This document shows, in pieces, positions 32,399 to 41,724 of a stretch of 64,000 nucleotides of DNA. This DNA comes from Methanobacterium_B sp963703015. GTDB taxonomy: Archaea; Methanobacteriota; Methanobacteria; Methanobacteriales; Methanobacteriaceae. How positions within the stretch are numbered: position 1 is the first letter of the stretch; each line of letters opens with the position of its first letter. Location: contig OY969779.1 in assembly GCA_963703015.1 (NCBI GenBank), positions 496,001 to 560,000 on the forward strand. The letters run 5' to 3'. The notes beneath the pieces are model-generated. The model made no database searches. It was not told the DNA's origin and saw only the letters and a list, made by a program, of their open reading frames with translations. The position numbers were made by a program, and so were the translations under genes.

Positions 32399-33517
32399 TT
32401 ATTTACGTAATTCTTGCTGTTCCTTCAACATCTCAATTTCACGAGTTAAATTATCAATCTGTTTACCCTGTTCAATCATGCGTTTTTTATCATCTGTTGT
32501 TATTGTGTCTATTTCTATATCTTTCATTGACAAGTCAGGTATGCAGGTTATATAGTCATCTCGCAGATCTTCGACATTACTTTTAAAATATCGTTCATCA
32601 GTAGATCCAATCTTCCTTCCTAGCAGCCATTTCGTGTTAAATTCACGAACTTTATTTTTATGTAAAGTGTTGGTGAAAAATTTTCTAAGATTATGGGACC
32701 TGAAAAATATATTTCTATTTACATAACCATAACCTGCTCTGAAATTTAAGAAATAGAAATAGTTGTTAAATACTTTAATGTGTAATTGCTTATTTTTTCC
32801 TCTAGCTCTGAATAAATAATCATTGATATCTTCAGGCGGGTGAGATTTCAAATAAAGTAGGATCATCTGTATGGATTCATAGGTTGAGAAGGTTGTATAT
32901 TGAACATCTGTTTTAAATCTTTGAATATGCCACTCTGCAATTAATAATTTGCCATCGTTATCTTCTCTAGTTAATATTTGTTCTATTTCCTCTACATCAG
33001 TAGATCCATTTATGTAAGAATTAATTGAATCTAAAAAATCTTTAAATTTTAAATTACAAATTTCTGATTCTCCCATACCCGAAGAGGCCATCAAAATAAT
33101 AATTGCTTTATATTTTAAACCTGCAAATTGAAGAGCATGAATAATGTCTTTTTTACCTGGAAGATCTTCAAGATTTTGGTCCACAATAATTTTTTTATTT
33201 CTAATCCTTGGTAATTGGATCTCAAATTCATTATAAAAAGACCTTACAATTGTAATTCTATTTTTTATATTTACCGGACTATAACCTATTTCTTCCATAT
33301 ATTTTTTAAAACCAATTAAGTGTTGTTTTATTTTACGTTTACGTAATTTAATCCCTTGTTCCTCTTCTAATTCTGCTTCATCTATTAATTGTTCAGGGGT
33401 TAATTCTGTATATTTGCTATAGGAGGTTAATATCATCCGATAATTTTTGATAGTGCTATCTCTTAGATCTCTGTTATTTATGAAATCCTGAAAAATTGGA
33501 TCATCATCAAATTTCAT
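32399..33517 (-). CDS. Tyrosine recombinase (integrase)
   Basis: A 372-residue protein with an N-terminal SAM-like core-binding domain (about 10-105) and a C-terminal catalytic domain. HNLRKF gives His275 and Arg278; RFKTDVQYTTF around 200-210 is the beta-hairpin Lys region; STDERYF gives the nucleophile Tyr310. The first catalytic Arg position reads SSGMGESEI, so Gly149 stands where Arg usually is. A Glu-rich coiled coil ends the protein. It integrates and excises the provirus; its gene lies at the right border as usual. Confidence 0.9.
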   Translation of the reverse strand: MKFDDDPIFQDFINNRDLRDSTIKNYRMILTSYSKYTELTPEQLIDEAELEEEQGIKLRKRKIKQHLIGFKKYMEEIGYSPVNIKNRITIVRSFYNEFEIQLPRIRNKKIIVDQNLEDLPGKKDIIHALQFAGLKYKAIIILMASSGMGESEICNLKFKDFLDSINSYINGSTDVEEIEQILTREDNDGKLLIAEWHIQRFKTDVQYTTFSTYESIQMILLYLKSHPPEDINDYLFRARGKNKQLHIKVFNNYFYFLNFRAGYGYVNRNIFFRSHNLRKFFTNTLHKNKVREFNTKWLLGRKIGSTDERYFKSNVEDLRDDYITCIPDLSMKDIEIDTITTDDKKRMIEQGKQIDNLTREIEMLKEQQELRK

Positions 33518-33656
33518 GAATAATTATTAGGAATAGACAACATATTATCATTATGGTACCTGTTGAAAGTGAGTTTATTTAGAGTAAAATCCATGAAAAA
33601 AAATTGATAATTACATCAAGTTTCCATGATATAATAAATTGTTAAGGAGGTCGCTT

Positions 33657-35738
33657 ATGGAAGATCATGACGGTGAAAACCATCAAAAATTCAGTGATAT
33701 TATTGAAGCTTGTGATGAGCTCCTGAAGACTAATTCAGAGGATTATGAAACCTGGACACGTAAAGGTATGGCCCTCATGGGTCTTGGAAAAATAAATGAA
33801 GCAATAGAATGTTTTGATAAAGCACTTGCAATCATGCCAAACTATCCATGGGCACTAGACAACATGTGCATGGCACTGTTACTTGTTGAAAGATATGATG
33901 AATCACTTGAATGTTTTGACAAAGCATTGGAACTCCATCCAGATGACGAAGTTCTGATAAATAACAAGGCTTTCCTACTTTCGTCAATGGGAAACTTTGA
34001 AGGGGCTTTAATTCTCTTCGACAAAATCCTAGAAACTACCGATAATAAAAATTCTGTTCTCAAAGAAAAGGCAAACTGCCTGCTTAATCTTGAAAGGTAT
34101 GATGATGCTCTAAAATCTATTAATGAAGTTCTTGAGGAGGTTTCAGACGATCCGGACCTGTATTTCAAGAAGGGAAATGCTCTTGGCGGACTTGGAAGAA
34201 CTGATGAAGCAATTAATGCCTTTGAAATTAGTTTAAACCTTGATCCATTATTTATTGAATCATGGAATGCTAAGGGTGTTGCATACAGTATGCTTGAATG
34301 CTACAGTGACGCACTCATCTGTTTTGACCATGCAATAGACCTTGATGTGGATGATGATAGAGGATGGTTCTTGAAGGCAGAAACCCTCACCAAAATGGAT
34401 GAACTGAAGGAATCGCTTGACTGTTACAAAAAAGCAGTTGAGTTAAACCCAATAAATACCGAAGGATGGTACAAGTTGGGTCTTGTACTGTACAATCTTA
34501 AACAGTTCCCACAATCAATTGAATCCTACGACAGGGCACTGGATTTAGAACCTAAAAATGCTGCAATTTGGAATTCCAAGGCACTCTCACTCTACGAAAT
34601 CCACGAACATGAGGAGGAAATCGGGTGCTACAACCATGCACTGGAAATAGATCCAGAGTTTTCAGAGGCATGGACCAACAAGGGAGCCACCTACCTAACA
34701 CTCGGAAGAAATGAAGAAGCATTAGAATGTCTTGAAAGGGCATTGGAATTGAATCCCAACGATCAAACAGCACTGATGAACAAGGCAAGTGTGTTAATAA
34801 GTGTTGAAGACTACGATGATGCAATAGCATGCTGTGACCAGGTGCTTGAAATTGATCCAAAACAAGTTGCTGCACTATTTTTAAAGGTCAGAACCCAACA
34901 AAACATTGGGAAATTTGATGAATCAATAGAAACTCTCGAAAGAATAATTTCTATAGACCCTGATAACGATGAAGCATGGTTTTTAATGGGAGTATCCCAG
35001 GAATATCTTAACAATCCTGAAGATGCGCTAAAATCATTTAACAAAGCCATCGAAATTGAACCCAAAAATATAGGAGCTTGGTACTTCAAGGGAAGGTCGC
35101 TTATGATGCTTGGAAGAGCTGATGAAGCACTGAAAAGCTATGAAATGGTGACACTAATGGATCCTGATAATTACGAAGCCTTCCACTTAACTGGACTCAT
35201 CAACATGGAGCAGGGAAACTACGATGAAGCACTCAAAAATTTTGATGCAGTTCTCAATATTTCACCAAACAACATTGATGTGCTGATAAATAAGGGCCAA
35301 GTATATGGATTTATGGATAAGCCTGAAAAGGCACTGGAATATTTCAATGAGGCACTAGATGAAGAACCAGATAATATTGAAGCACTGAACTATCGGGGCG
35401 TGGCCCTCAAACACATTGGTGATCATGACGCTTCCATAAAAACATTTGAAACAGTTCTTGAGATGGAACCTGAAAATCCATGGGCATGGCACCAGATAGG
35501 TTTGAACTACAAGGAAATAGGAGAATATGAAAAGGCCATTGAATCATTTGACAATGCCCTAGACGAAGATCCTAAATTCATACTCGCCATACTAGAAAAG
35601 GGTGTTTGCCTTGGAATGAACAAACAATATAAAGAAGCATTAGAATGTTTTGACGATGTTTTACTTAAGGATCCTGAAAATCCAGATGCTCTACAGTTTA
35701 AAAATATGACAAACCAAATGATGAATGAAGAGGATTAA
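33657..35738 (+). CDS. Large TPR-repeat protein
   Basis: A 693-residue soluble protein made of about twenty 34-residue TPR units with the consensus A-x-x-x-F/Y-D-x-A-L-x-x-x-P at the B helix and boundary; these run from residue 1 to the end. No other domain is present. ATG 33657 follows AAGGAGGTCGCTT. TPR superhelices scaffold protein complexes. It ends 43 bases before the aspartate decarboxylase gene and may share a transcript with it. First chromosomal gene after the provirus. Confidence 0.9.
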   Translation: MEDHDGENHQKFSDIIEACDELLKTNSEDYETWTRKGMALMGLGKINEAIECFDKALAIMPNYPWALDNMCMALLLVERYDESLECFDKALELHPDDEVLINNKAFLLSSMGNFEGALILFDKILETTDNKNSVLKEKANCLLNLERYDDALKSINEVLEEVSDDPDLYFKKGNALGGLGRTDEAINAFEISLNLDPLFIESWNAKGVAYSMLECYSDALICFDHAIDLDVDDDRGWFLKAETLTKMDELKESLDCYKKAVELNPINTEGWYKLGLVLYNLKQFPQSIESYDRALDLEPKNAAIWNSKALSLYEIHEHEEEIGCYNHALEIDPEFSEAWTNKGATYLTLGRNEEALECLERALELNPNDQTALMNKASVLISVEDYDDAIACCDQVLEIDPKQVAALFLKVRTQQNIGKFDESIETLERIISIDPDNDEAWFLMGVSQEYLNNPEDALKSFNKAIEIEPKNIGAWYFKGRSLMMLGRADEALKSYEMVTLMDPDNYEAFHLTGLINMEQGNYDEALKNFDAVLNISPNNIDVLINKGQVYGFMDKPEKALEYFNEALDEEPDNIEALNYRGVALKHIGDHDASIKTFETVLEMEPENPWAWHQIGLNYKEIGEYEKAIESFDNALDEDPKFILAILEKGVCLGMNKQYKEALECFDDVLLKDPENPDALQFKNMTNQMMNEED

Positions 35739-35781
35739 AAAAAAATATTTCGCGCATTCAAATATTTTAAATGGTGAAACC

Positions 35782-37368
35782 ATGGATTATAAGGAATTAA
35801 AAAGTTATATGGAACTCAGTCCATTTGAGGTCCAATTTGCACTGACCAATATTGCTGGAAACTTCATAGACAGGACACTGTTAAATGCAGGTCGGGGAAA
35901 TCCAAATTGGATTGCAACCACCCCTCGCCAGGCTTTCTTTACCCTGGGAAACTTCGCTGTTTTAGAATCCAAGTGTGACTGCGAATACGTGCATACAGGA
36001 TTTCATCCCGAGAAAACAGGAATTTACAAACATTTCAAACAGTTTGCAAAGGAAAATCCAAATGCACCAGGTATGAAATTTTTAGAAAGCTCGGTGGAAT
36101 ACGGAATAAATCAACTTGGTTTTGAACCAGATTCATGGGTTTATGAACTGTCAACCGGAAGTATAGGCGACTTCTATCCTGAACCCGACAGAATACTGCC
36201 CCATGTAGAGCAAGTTGTTCATTCATTTCTAATCGAGTACCTGTGTAACAGTGAAGAAAAAAAATGTAAATATGATCTGTTTGCCACTGAAGGTGGAACT
36301 GGTGGAATCATATATGTTTTCAATTCCCTCATGGAAAATAAGCTCATTAAGAAGGGGGATAAAATTGCCATAGCATCACCAATATTCAGCCCATACCTCG
36401 AAATTCCACGTTTAAATGATTACGACTTGGTGGAAGTTGAGATCATGGCAGATCCAGATGACGATTGGCAGTACCCTGATTCTGAACTTGAAAAATTGAA
36501 GGATCCCTCAATTAAAGCATTTTTTGTGGTTAATCCAGGAAATCCACAGGCAAGAGCCATAAGTAATGAAAAAATTAAAGTAATTGCAGACATAGTAAAA
36601 AATGACAATCCTGAACTCATAATCATTACAGACGATGTTTATGCCACATTCGTTGAGAATTTCCGTTCCATCATGGCAGAAATACCTTCAAACACCATCT
36701 GTGTCTACTCATACAGTAAACACATGGGATGTACTGGGTGGAGGTTGGGTGTGGTGGCCATCTACGAAAACAACAGGATAGATGAAATGATAAGAAACCT
36801 ACCAGAATCTGAAAAGGCTGATCTCATAAACAGGTACGAAAGTATCAGTTTGGATCCTGAAAATATGAAATTCATAGATCGCCTGGTGGCAGACAGTCGT
36901 TCTGTAGCATTAAATCACACTGCAGGATTATCACTTCCCCAACAAACTCAAATGGCACTATTTTCACTTTTCTTTATGATTGAGGACAATAGTAATTACA
37001 TTGAAGGAACCAAAAAAGCCCTGAACAAACGTATACACGTACTTTACAAGGCATTGGATTTGCCATTGGACTACGATAGAACTGCAACCAATTACTACGC
37101 CGTCATTGATCTCCTGGAAATTGCAGAAAACAGGTACGACAGTTCTTTTGCAAATTGGATGGAACAAAACTACAACTCAGTTTCATTCGTATTTGCACTT
37201 GCTGACAAGGAATCCGTTGTAATCCTACCAGGATCCGGTTTTGATGCTCCAGGATGGTCTGTAAGGGTTTCACTGGCCAATTTAAGGTATGAAGCCTATG
37301 AAGAGATAGGTAAAAAAATGTTGGAAACCTTGGATGCAGCCTACAAAGACTACCAACTGAATCCATGA
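35782..37368 (+). CDS. asdA: Aspartate 4-decarboxylase / aminotransferase fold
   Basis: A 528-residue PLP enzyme of fold type I with the long N-terminal region characteristic of AsdA: NAGRGNPNWIATTPRQAF, then TEGGTGGI for cofactor phosphate contact, NPGNPQARA, and the PLP-lysine in YSYSKHMGCTGWRLG. It converts aspartate to alanine and CO2 and also has aspartate aminotransferase activity in known members. ATG 35782 is chosen over an upstream frame extension that lacks a ribosome binding site. A T-run at 37427-37435 probably ends the transcript. Confidence 0.85.
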   Translation: MDYKELKSYMELSPFEVQFALTNIAGNFIDRTLLNAGRGNPNWIATTPRQAFFTLGNFAVLESKCDCEYVHTGFHPEKTGIYKHFKQFAKENPNAPGMKFLESSVEYGINQLGFEPDSWVYELSTGSIGDFYPEPDRILPHVEQVVHSFLIEYLCNSEEKKCKYDLFATEGGTGGIIYVFNSLMENKLIKKGDKIAIASPIFSPYLEIPRLNDYDLVEVEIMADPDDDWQYPDSELEKLKDPSIKAFFVVNPGNPQARAISNEKIKVIADIVKNDNPELIIITDDVYATFVENFRSIMAEIPSNTICVYSYSKHMGCTGWRLGVVAIYENNRIDEMIRNLPESEKADLINRYESISLDPENMKFIDRLVADSRSVALNHTAGLSLPQQTQMALFSLFFMIEDNSNYIEGTKKALNKRIHVLYKALDLPLDYDRTATNYYAVIDLLEIAENRYDSSFANWMEQNYNSVSFVFALADKESVVILPGSGFDAPGWSVRVSLANLRYEAYEEIGKKMLETLDAAYKDYQLNP

Positions 37369-37912
37369 AAACTGTCCCAGGGATCCCAGAGTCAACTCAG
37401 ACCTTCCTTAATAATTATTATTATTATTTTTTTTTGATACAAATCTTGAACCTTACTTTAACCCTTACTTCAATATGTCCCCAATATAATTTTTCATGGA
37501 TTGAATCTGGATTTAAATGGGTTAAAACTTTTAGATTAAAATAATAGGAAAATCAATGCACTAACCCTTAAACACATTATAAAGTTTTAATAATGGTTTT
37601 ATGGCCCATTATAGATTTATGCGACTTCATGATCATTTAATGATTAAGTATCACCATTCAAGTTAGAATATTATAGGGAGTAATGGTTTAAATTAAGATT
37701 AAATAGGCCGAATTTTCTAATTTAAAGTTTAAATTAATCTGATAAGCCAATAATACTAATCAATAACTATCTTCCCTACATGAGAGATATGAAAAGATTT
37801 TAGAAGGCTTTAAATTAAAAAAAGAACCGTAATTACAGCGTTTTTGGAGATTAAAAGCACAATCTTTATATGTGAAATTATTTCTATCAATATTAGTCTT
37901 ACTTGATTAAGA
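37369..37912. other. Gene-free AT-rich segment
   Basis: No frame here looks coding. A T-rich run at 37420-37435 fits termination of the upstream operon. TTTATATG at about 37865-37872 fits a TATA box for the following secreted-protein gene, with a transcript start near 37895. Confidence 0.6.
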
Positions 37913-38800
37913 TTGTTTTTAATCGAGTTAGATTACGGAGGCGGTAGAATTAAGCGAATATTTATCTTATCTGGGATATTGCTGTTTAGCATGATGTTAG
38001 TGTCCAACATCAACCATGCTGATGCATATCAATTAAACAGTACAACACCTCAAATTAGCTCGGTAAATCCCGGGAACAATTCAATTATCCCTAAAAGTCT
38101 GACTATAAAAGTTACTTTTTCTAAATCAATTAAACTCCCTAAAAATTCTATTATACTAAGAAGTATGGATGGAAAAACTATTTCAACCCGTAATCGAGTT
38201 AATGGAAAATCACTCCTTATAACCCCTGTAAACAATCTCAAAACAGGCAAATATTTCGTTACACTTGGTAACGGTGCAGTTACAGATTCATATAAAAATG
38301 GAAATTCTAATTATAAATTATGTTTCACAATATCTCCAATTACTTTAGCACAAATGAAGGACGGAAAGTCCCGGGCTGAAAGTTTTTATGCTTTGAATCA
38401 CAGGCTTCCAAAATACTTGAACTTTGGTTCGAAAAAGATCATGATCAACGAGTTTGAGAAGTTACTTGCAACACAAAATCTTAAATTGAAGCAAACAACC
38501 CATGTTAAAACCTACAGCATCACCAGACAGGGAGGTTGTATAGCCTACAACATTTTTGTATCCTCTAAAATAGTTTCATCAACATCCAAATGTTCCTGTG
38601 GAGCATGTAGAGATTATGTTTACCATACCGTTTCCTATAAAAATTACTGTCCAAACTGTGGAAGGTATGAAACCCTAGTATGGAATCCTAAAGGTGTTTA
38701 TGAAGGGGAATGGACTTGCAGTTACTGTGATTGTGATTACTGTTCAGCATGTGGAAAAGAGAAGGTGCACAATCATCCAAAACACCTGATCAAAGCCTAA
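37913..38800 (+). CDS. Secreted wall-binding protein: Ig-like, pseudomurein repeat, zinc ribbon
   Basis: The frame runs from TTG 37913, but GGAGGCGGT at 37937-37945 is followed by ATT 37949, which places a standard signal peptide (IKRIFILSGILLFSMML) at the very start; AUU may be the true start. Domains in order: signal peptide; Ig-like Big_5 domain (SSVNPGNNSIIPKSLTIKV onward); a pseudomurein-binding repeat (SFYALNHRLPKYLNFGSKKI type, about 160-190); and a Cys/His-rich C-terminus of about 60 residues with CSCGAC, CPNC, EWTCSYC and CSAC. The last domain resembles the viral protein at 1-528. It probably binds the cell wall. Confidence 0.8.
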   Translation: MFLIELDYGGGRIKRIFILSGILLFSMMLVSNINHADAYQLNSTTPQISSVNPGNNSIIPKSLTIKVTFSKSIKLPKNSIILRSMDGKTISTRNRVNGKSLLITPVNNLKTGKYFVTLGNGAVTDSYKNGNSNYKLCFTISPITLAQMKDGKSRAESFYALNHRLPKYLNFGSKKIMINEFEKLLATQNLKLKQTTHVKTYSITRQGGCIAYNIFVSSKIVSSTSKCSCGACRDYVYHTVSYKNYCPNCGRYETLVWNPKGVYEGEWTCSYCDCDYCSACGKEKVHNHPKHLIKA

Positions 38801-38933
38801 AATAATGCATAAATTTTTTTTTATTTTTGGATTCATGGAAAAAGTAAAAGTTAATTAATGTTCCCATAATATGATAAATTGAGGCAATAAATGAAATTAA
38901 ATTCAAGTTTATATGATTTGGTAGGTATTTTTT

Positions 38934-39935
38934 ATGAAAAAATTAGTGTTCATATCCATATTCATTGCCATGTTGTTGGTTGTGAATCCTGTTAATGCTG
39001 GGACTGTTAAACACACGAAAATATCACACAACTCATCGTGTGATGTTGTGTTGAAGGATATTAAAACAGATTCAATAATTTTTAGGAATCAAACAGTTAA
39101 AAGTTCAAGCAAACTCAAAAATTTGGGCAAAAATCCTTGTAAAGAGTTTTATATGGATTATTTCCTTAAATCCGTTGATACTGGTCAAAATATTTATCTT
39201 GGTAGCATTCGTATTGATGGATTGAGATCATTGGAATCACGTGTGATTAATTCCTCATTCAATGTTCCCAAAACCATTAGAAACACCGATTATTATCTTC
39301 GAATTGTTTTAGACAGTGAAAATGTGTTGAATGAAACAAATAAAACTAACAAGGTGGTTTACAGCCAAAAAAAGTTGAGTTTAGTGACTGGAAGACCTGT
39401 TTACATCACAAGTGATCACATCAAAAACAATGACGCTGACAATTCCAAGGTGGATGCCATTGTGAATGGCCTTAAAAAAAGGGGATTATACGCAGTGAAT
39501 TATGGTTTAGGACCTAACAAACATTACAGTGTGCTTAAAAATGTTAAAGTTCCCCAGAATGCATTGATAGTAAATATTTATGGTGGTGTTTGTGCAGGTA
39601 CAATTTGGGAAATGGCACAGACATACTACAAAAAGGCCCTGGGTTCTAGGAAGGTTTTTTCCATATGGATAAATACAAATGTGGATGTTAGAACAGTTAA
39701 ATTCTTAAAAAGAGCATCTGATGACAATGATACTCCAATGTATGGAGAAAAGGGAGGTTTTCCACAGTTTCAAGATGATAACCACAATGGAATATTCGAG
39801 CCAAATCTTGGTGAAAAGGACGGATTAGCAAATCCTGGTAAGCTACTTGACAAAAATGGATATAAATACCTCTATCAGCAAGACGGAAATGTGGAAAAGA
39901 TTGTTGAAGCCATATACAGTCAGGCCACCAGCTAA
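38934..39935 (+). CDS. Secreted CARDB-like envelope protein
   Basis: A 333-residue protein with a signal peptide (about 1-22), a CARDB-like beta domain (about 40-150, with SSSKLKNLGKNPCKEFYMD typical of the family) and a C-terminal alpha/beta domain of about 170 residues containing RPVYITSDHIKNNDADNSKV and IVNIYGGVCAGTIWEM. That last domain recurs in secreted methanobacterial proteins. It follows the wall-binding gene in the same direction. An adhesin or wall-processing role is inferred. Confidence 0.65.
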   Translation: MKKLVFISIFIAMLLVVNPVNAGTVKHTKISHNSSCDVVLKDIKTDSIIFRNQTVKSSSKLKNLGKNPCKEFYMDYFLKSVDTGQNIYLGSIRIDGLRSLESRVINSSFNVPKTIRNTDYYLRIVLDSENVLNETNKTNKVVYSQKKLSLVTGRPVYITSDHIKNNDADNSKVDAIVNGLKKRGLYAVNYGLGPNKHYSVLKNVKVPQNALIVNIYGGVCAGTIWEMAQTYYKKALGSRKVFSIWINTNVDVRTVKFLKRASDDNDTPMYGEKGGFPQFQDDNHNGIFEPNLGEKDGLANPGKLLDKNGYKYLYQQDGNVEKIVEAIYSQATS

Positions 39936-40057
39936 ATATTTACAACTAACTATTAAATGAAAAAGAATATGGATAGATTGCCCATTCTACCCAGTTTTTA
40001 GGATTGGTTTATTTTTTTTAAGGAAGTGTGTAGCTAAGAGTAATCTTCTATCCACAG

Positions 40058-40567
40058 TTACCATTTTTCGTTGGCTACAATTTCCTCAAATGATTTTCTT
40101 GGACGTTTATCCGGACTTTCATCAGCATATCCCAGTGTTATGAGCCCTACCAACCTTATTTCTTCAGGAATGTTAAGAATAGATTTTACTTCGTCCTCTT
40201 TGAAAGCTCCAAGCCAGCAGGTACCTAATCCCAGTTCTGTTGCTTCGAGGATCATGAATGATAATGCTATGGACAGATCAACAGAATATGCGTACTGGCC
40301 GCATGGCATGATCTTTTTTGATTCTGTAGAACATGCAGCAATAAGTACTGGTGCCTGTGAAACGAATTTCTGTCCCATACATGCATCCACAAGCTGGTCC
40401 CTTGTTAGTTGATCCTTTACAACCACAAATTTCCATTCCTGCCTGTTGGCTGCAGAAGGTGCTATTCTTGCAGATTCAATGATCTTATCTAGCTTATCCT
40501 GTTCAACTTCCGTTGTAAGATATTTTCTAATACTTCTCCTAGATTCTATTGCTTCAAATACATCCAT
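40058..40567 (-). CDS. Nitroreductase family protein
   Basis: A 169-residue FMN-dependent nitroreductase-type protein: opening DVFEAIESRRSIRKYL with the FMN-contacting RRS/R motif, APSAANRQEWKFVVV, and GLGTCWLGAF near residue 120. The length fits the compact members. ATG 40567 is chosen over the upstream TTG because GGAGGATGAACC lies before it. Substrate cannot be told from the sequence. A second nitroreductase gene lies just upstream. Confidence 0.85.
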   Translation of the reverse strand: MDVFEAIESRRSIRKYLTTEVEQDKLDKIIESARIAPSAANRQEWKFVVVKDQLTRDQLVDACMGQKFVSQAPVLIAACSTESKKIMPCGQYAYSVDLSIALSFMILEATELGLGTCWLGAFKEDEVKSILNIPEEIRLVGLITLGYADESPDKRPRKSFEEIVANEKW

Positions 40568-40632
40568 AGGTTCATCCTCCAAAAATCTTCATAAATCATT
40601 TCTGTTGTAATCAATTAATTTTTAAATTTCTT

Positions 40633-41295
40633 TTATTCGAAGTATCTTACTACTTCCTCCAGTGATCTTCTGGAACTTCTGAAATTAGTTTGTGGTGCTT
40701 CATCATTTTTGTAACCCAACGCAATTCCAAATACTATTGAAAGTTCCCATGGAATGTTAAGTTCCCTTCGAAGTATCTCAGGATACACAACCAGGTTTAT
40801 TGCAGGGGCTGAATCCAAACCAGCTTCTTTTGCAGCGAGCATTATGCTTTGGGATATTGCTCCCATATCAAACATTGACCATTCACCCAAATCTTTGTCC
40901 ATGCATAAGTAGATCACTGTGGGTGCTTTGAAAAATTCGAAGTTGCTTCTCCAACTGGCATTTCTTTCCTTTTCATTGGTATCAGAAATTTTCAAGTGTT
41001 TATACATCTCATCTGCAAGATCCCTTATCCTCTTTTGATGTTTATCTGGCCAGGTTTTTGCAAGCGGTACATCAGGATTTCGGGGTTTGTTTTGATTGAA
41101 ATATTCCAAATATTCAGCTTTAATTTTATCAAGCTTATCAGCATTGGCAACATAAATTTCCCATGGCTGTGTATTTGCCCAAGAAGGAGAATGAAGGGCT
41201 ATTTCCAAAATTTGAGTTATCTTCTCCTTCGACACAAGTTCTGGTTTGAATGATCTACATGTAAAACGAGATTTAATTGCATCTGAAACATTCAT
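40633..41295 (-). CDS. Nitroreductase family protein
   Basis: A 220-residue member with DAIKSRFTCRSFKPE at the start, SPSWANTQPWEIYVAN (FMN site) and an AAKEAGLDSAP segment. It is longer than its neighbour, with an insert rich in Asn/Lys at about 60-100. The two genes are about 65 bases apart in the same direction and may form an operon, though they belong to different subgroups. Substrate unknown. Confidence 0.85.
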   Translation of the reverse strand: MNVSDAIKSRFTCRSFKPELVSKEKITQILEIALHSPSWANTQPWEIYVANADKLDKIKAEYLEYFNQNKPRNPDVPLAKTWPDKHQKRIRDLADEMYKHLKISDTNEKERNASWRSNFEFFKAPTVIYLCMDKDLGEWSMFDMGAISQSIMLAAKEAGLDSAPAINLVVYPEILRRELNIPWELSIVFGIALGYKNDEAPQTNFRSSRRSLEEVVRYFE

Positions 41296-41635
41296 TTTTT
41301 ATTGAACCCCCAATAAATATTTACTAAAGTCTTGAAATTGTTCATGAAATGTTAATTTATATTTTTGTTGAAACAGTTTAATTTATTTTGCCGAGATAAA
41401 AAAAAAGAATAAGCTGTTTATGAATTATTATGAATATTTCAGGGCTAAAACTGATTTCAAAAACTGATTACTAATCTGAGAAGTAACAATTAATTTTCAA
41501 GCATAATATTTGATTTATACCAATTAACAAAGTGTTTCTAGGTTTTTTAGTTTGATGAGTGATTTACATGATCAACGTGTTATGAATGGTTATTATTTTA
41601 AAATGATTTTGTTCTTTGGTTGACGGATTGAAATG

Positions 41636-41655
41636 TTTATATCTATCCTAGGATA
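41636..41655 (+). promoter_or_regulatory. Promoter with 12-bp palindrome before ltrA
   Basis: TTTATATC (about 41636-41643) fits a TATA box, and the perfect palindrome TATCCTAGGATA (41644-41655) follows directly, at the position where a repressor would block initiation. The remaining gene-free sequence 41296-41724 is AT-rich with nothing else I can support. Confidence 0.5.
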
Positions 41656-41724
41656 ATAATATTATTAATTATCTGTTAAATATAAAAATGGGGGAAATTT
41701 AACTGAATTGTATTGGAGTTTTAT

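Larger units (their letters stand above)
1..33600. mobile_element. Integrated head-tail provirus (right part)
   Basis: A complete late module (terminase, portal, capsid, connectors, tail tube, tape measure), lysis genes, an early region of small genes, regulators and a tyrosine integrase lie together and almost all point left. The integrase at 32399-33517 is the last element-type gene, and the TPR gene at 33657 begins ordinary chromosome, so the right border probably lies between 33518 and 33656. The left border is outside the window, because tail genes run off the start, so attL/attR cannot be paired here. No helicase, primase or polymerase gene was recognised, which suggests dependence on host replication. 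Confidence 0.93.

Noticed and set aside
33518..33656. Definite attR site
   Set aside because: The other end of the provirus is outside the window, so no repeated core can be paired.
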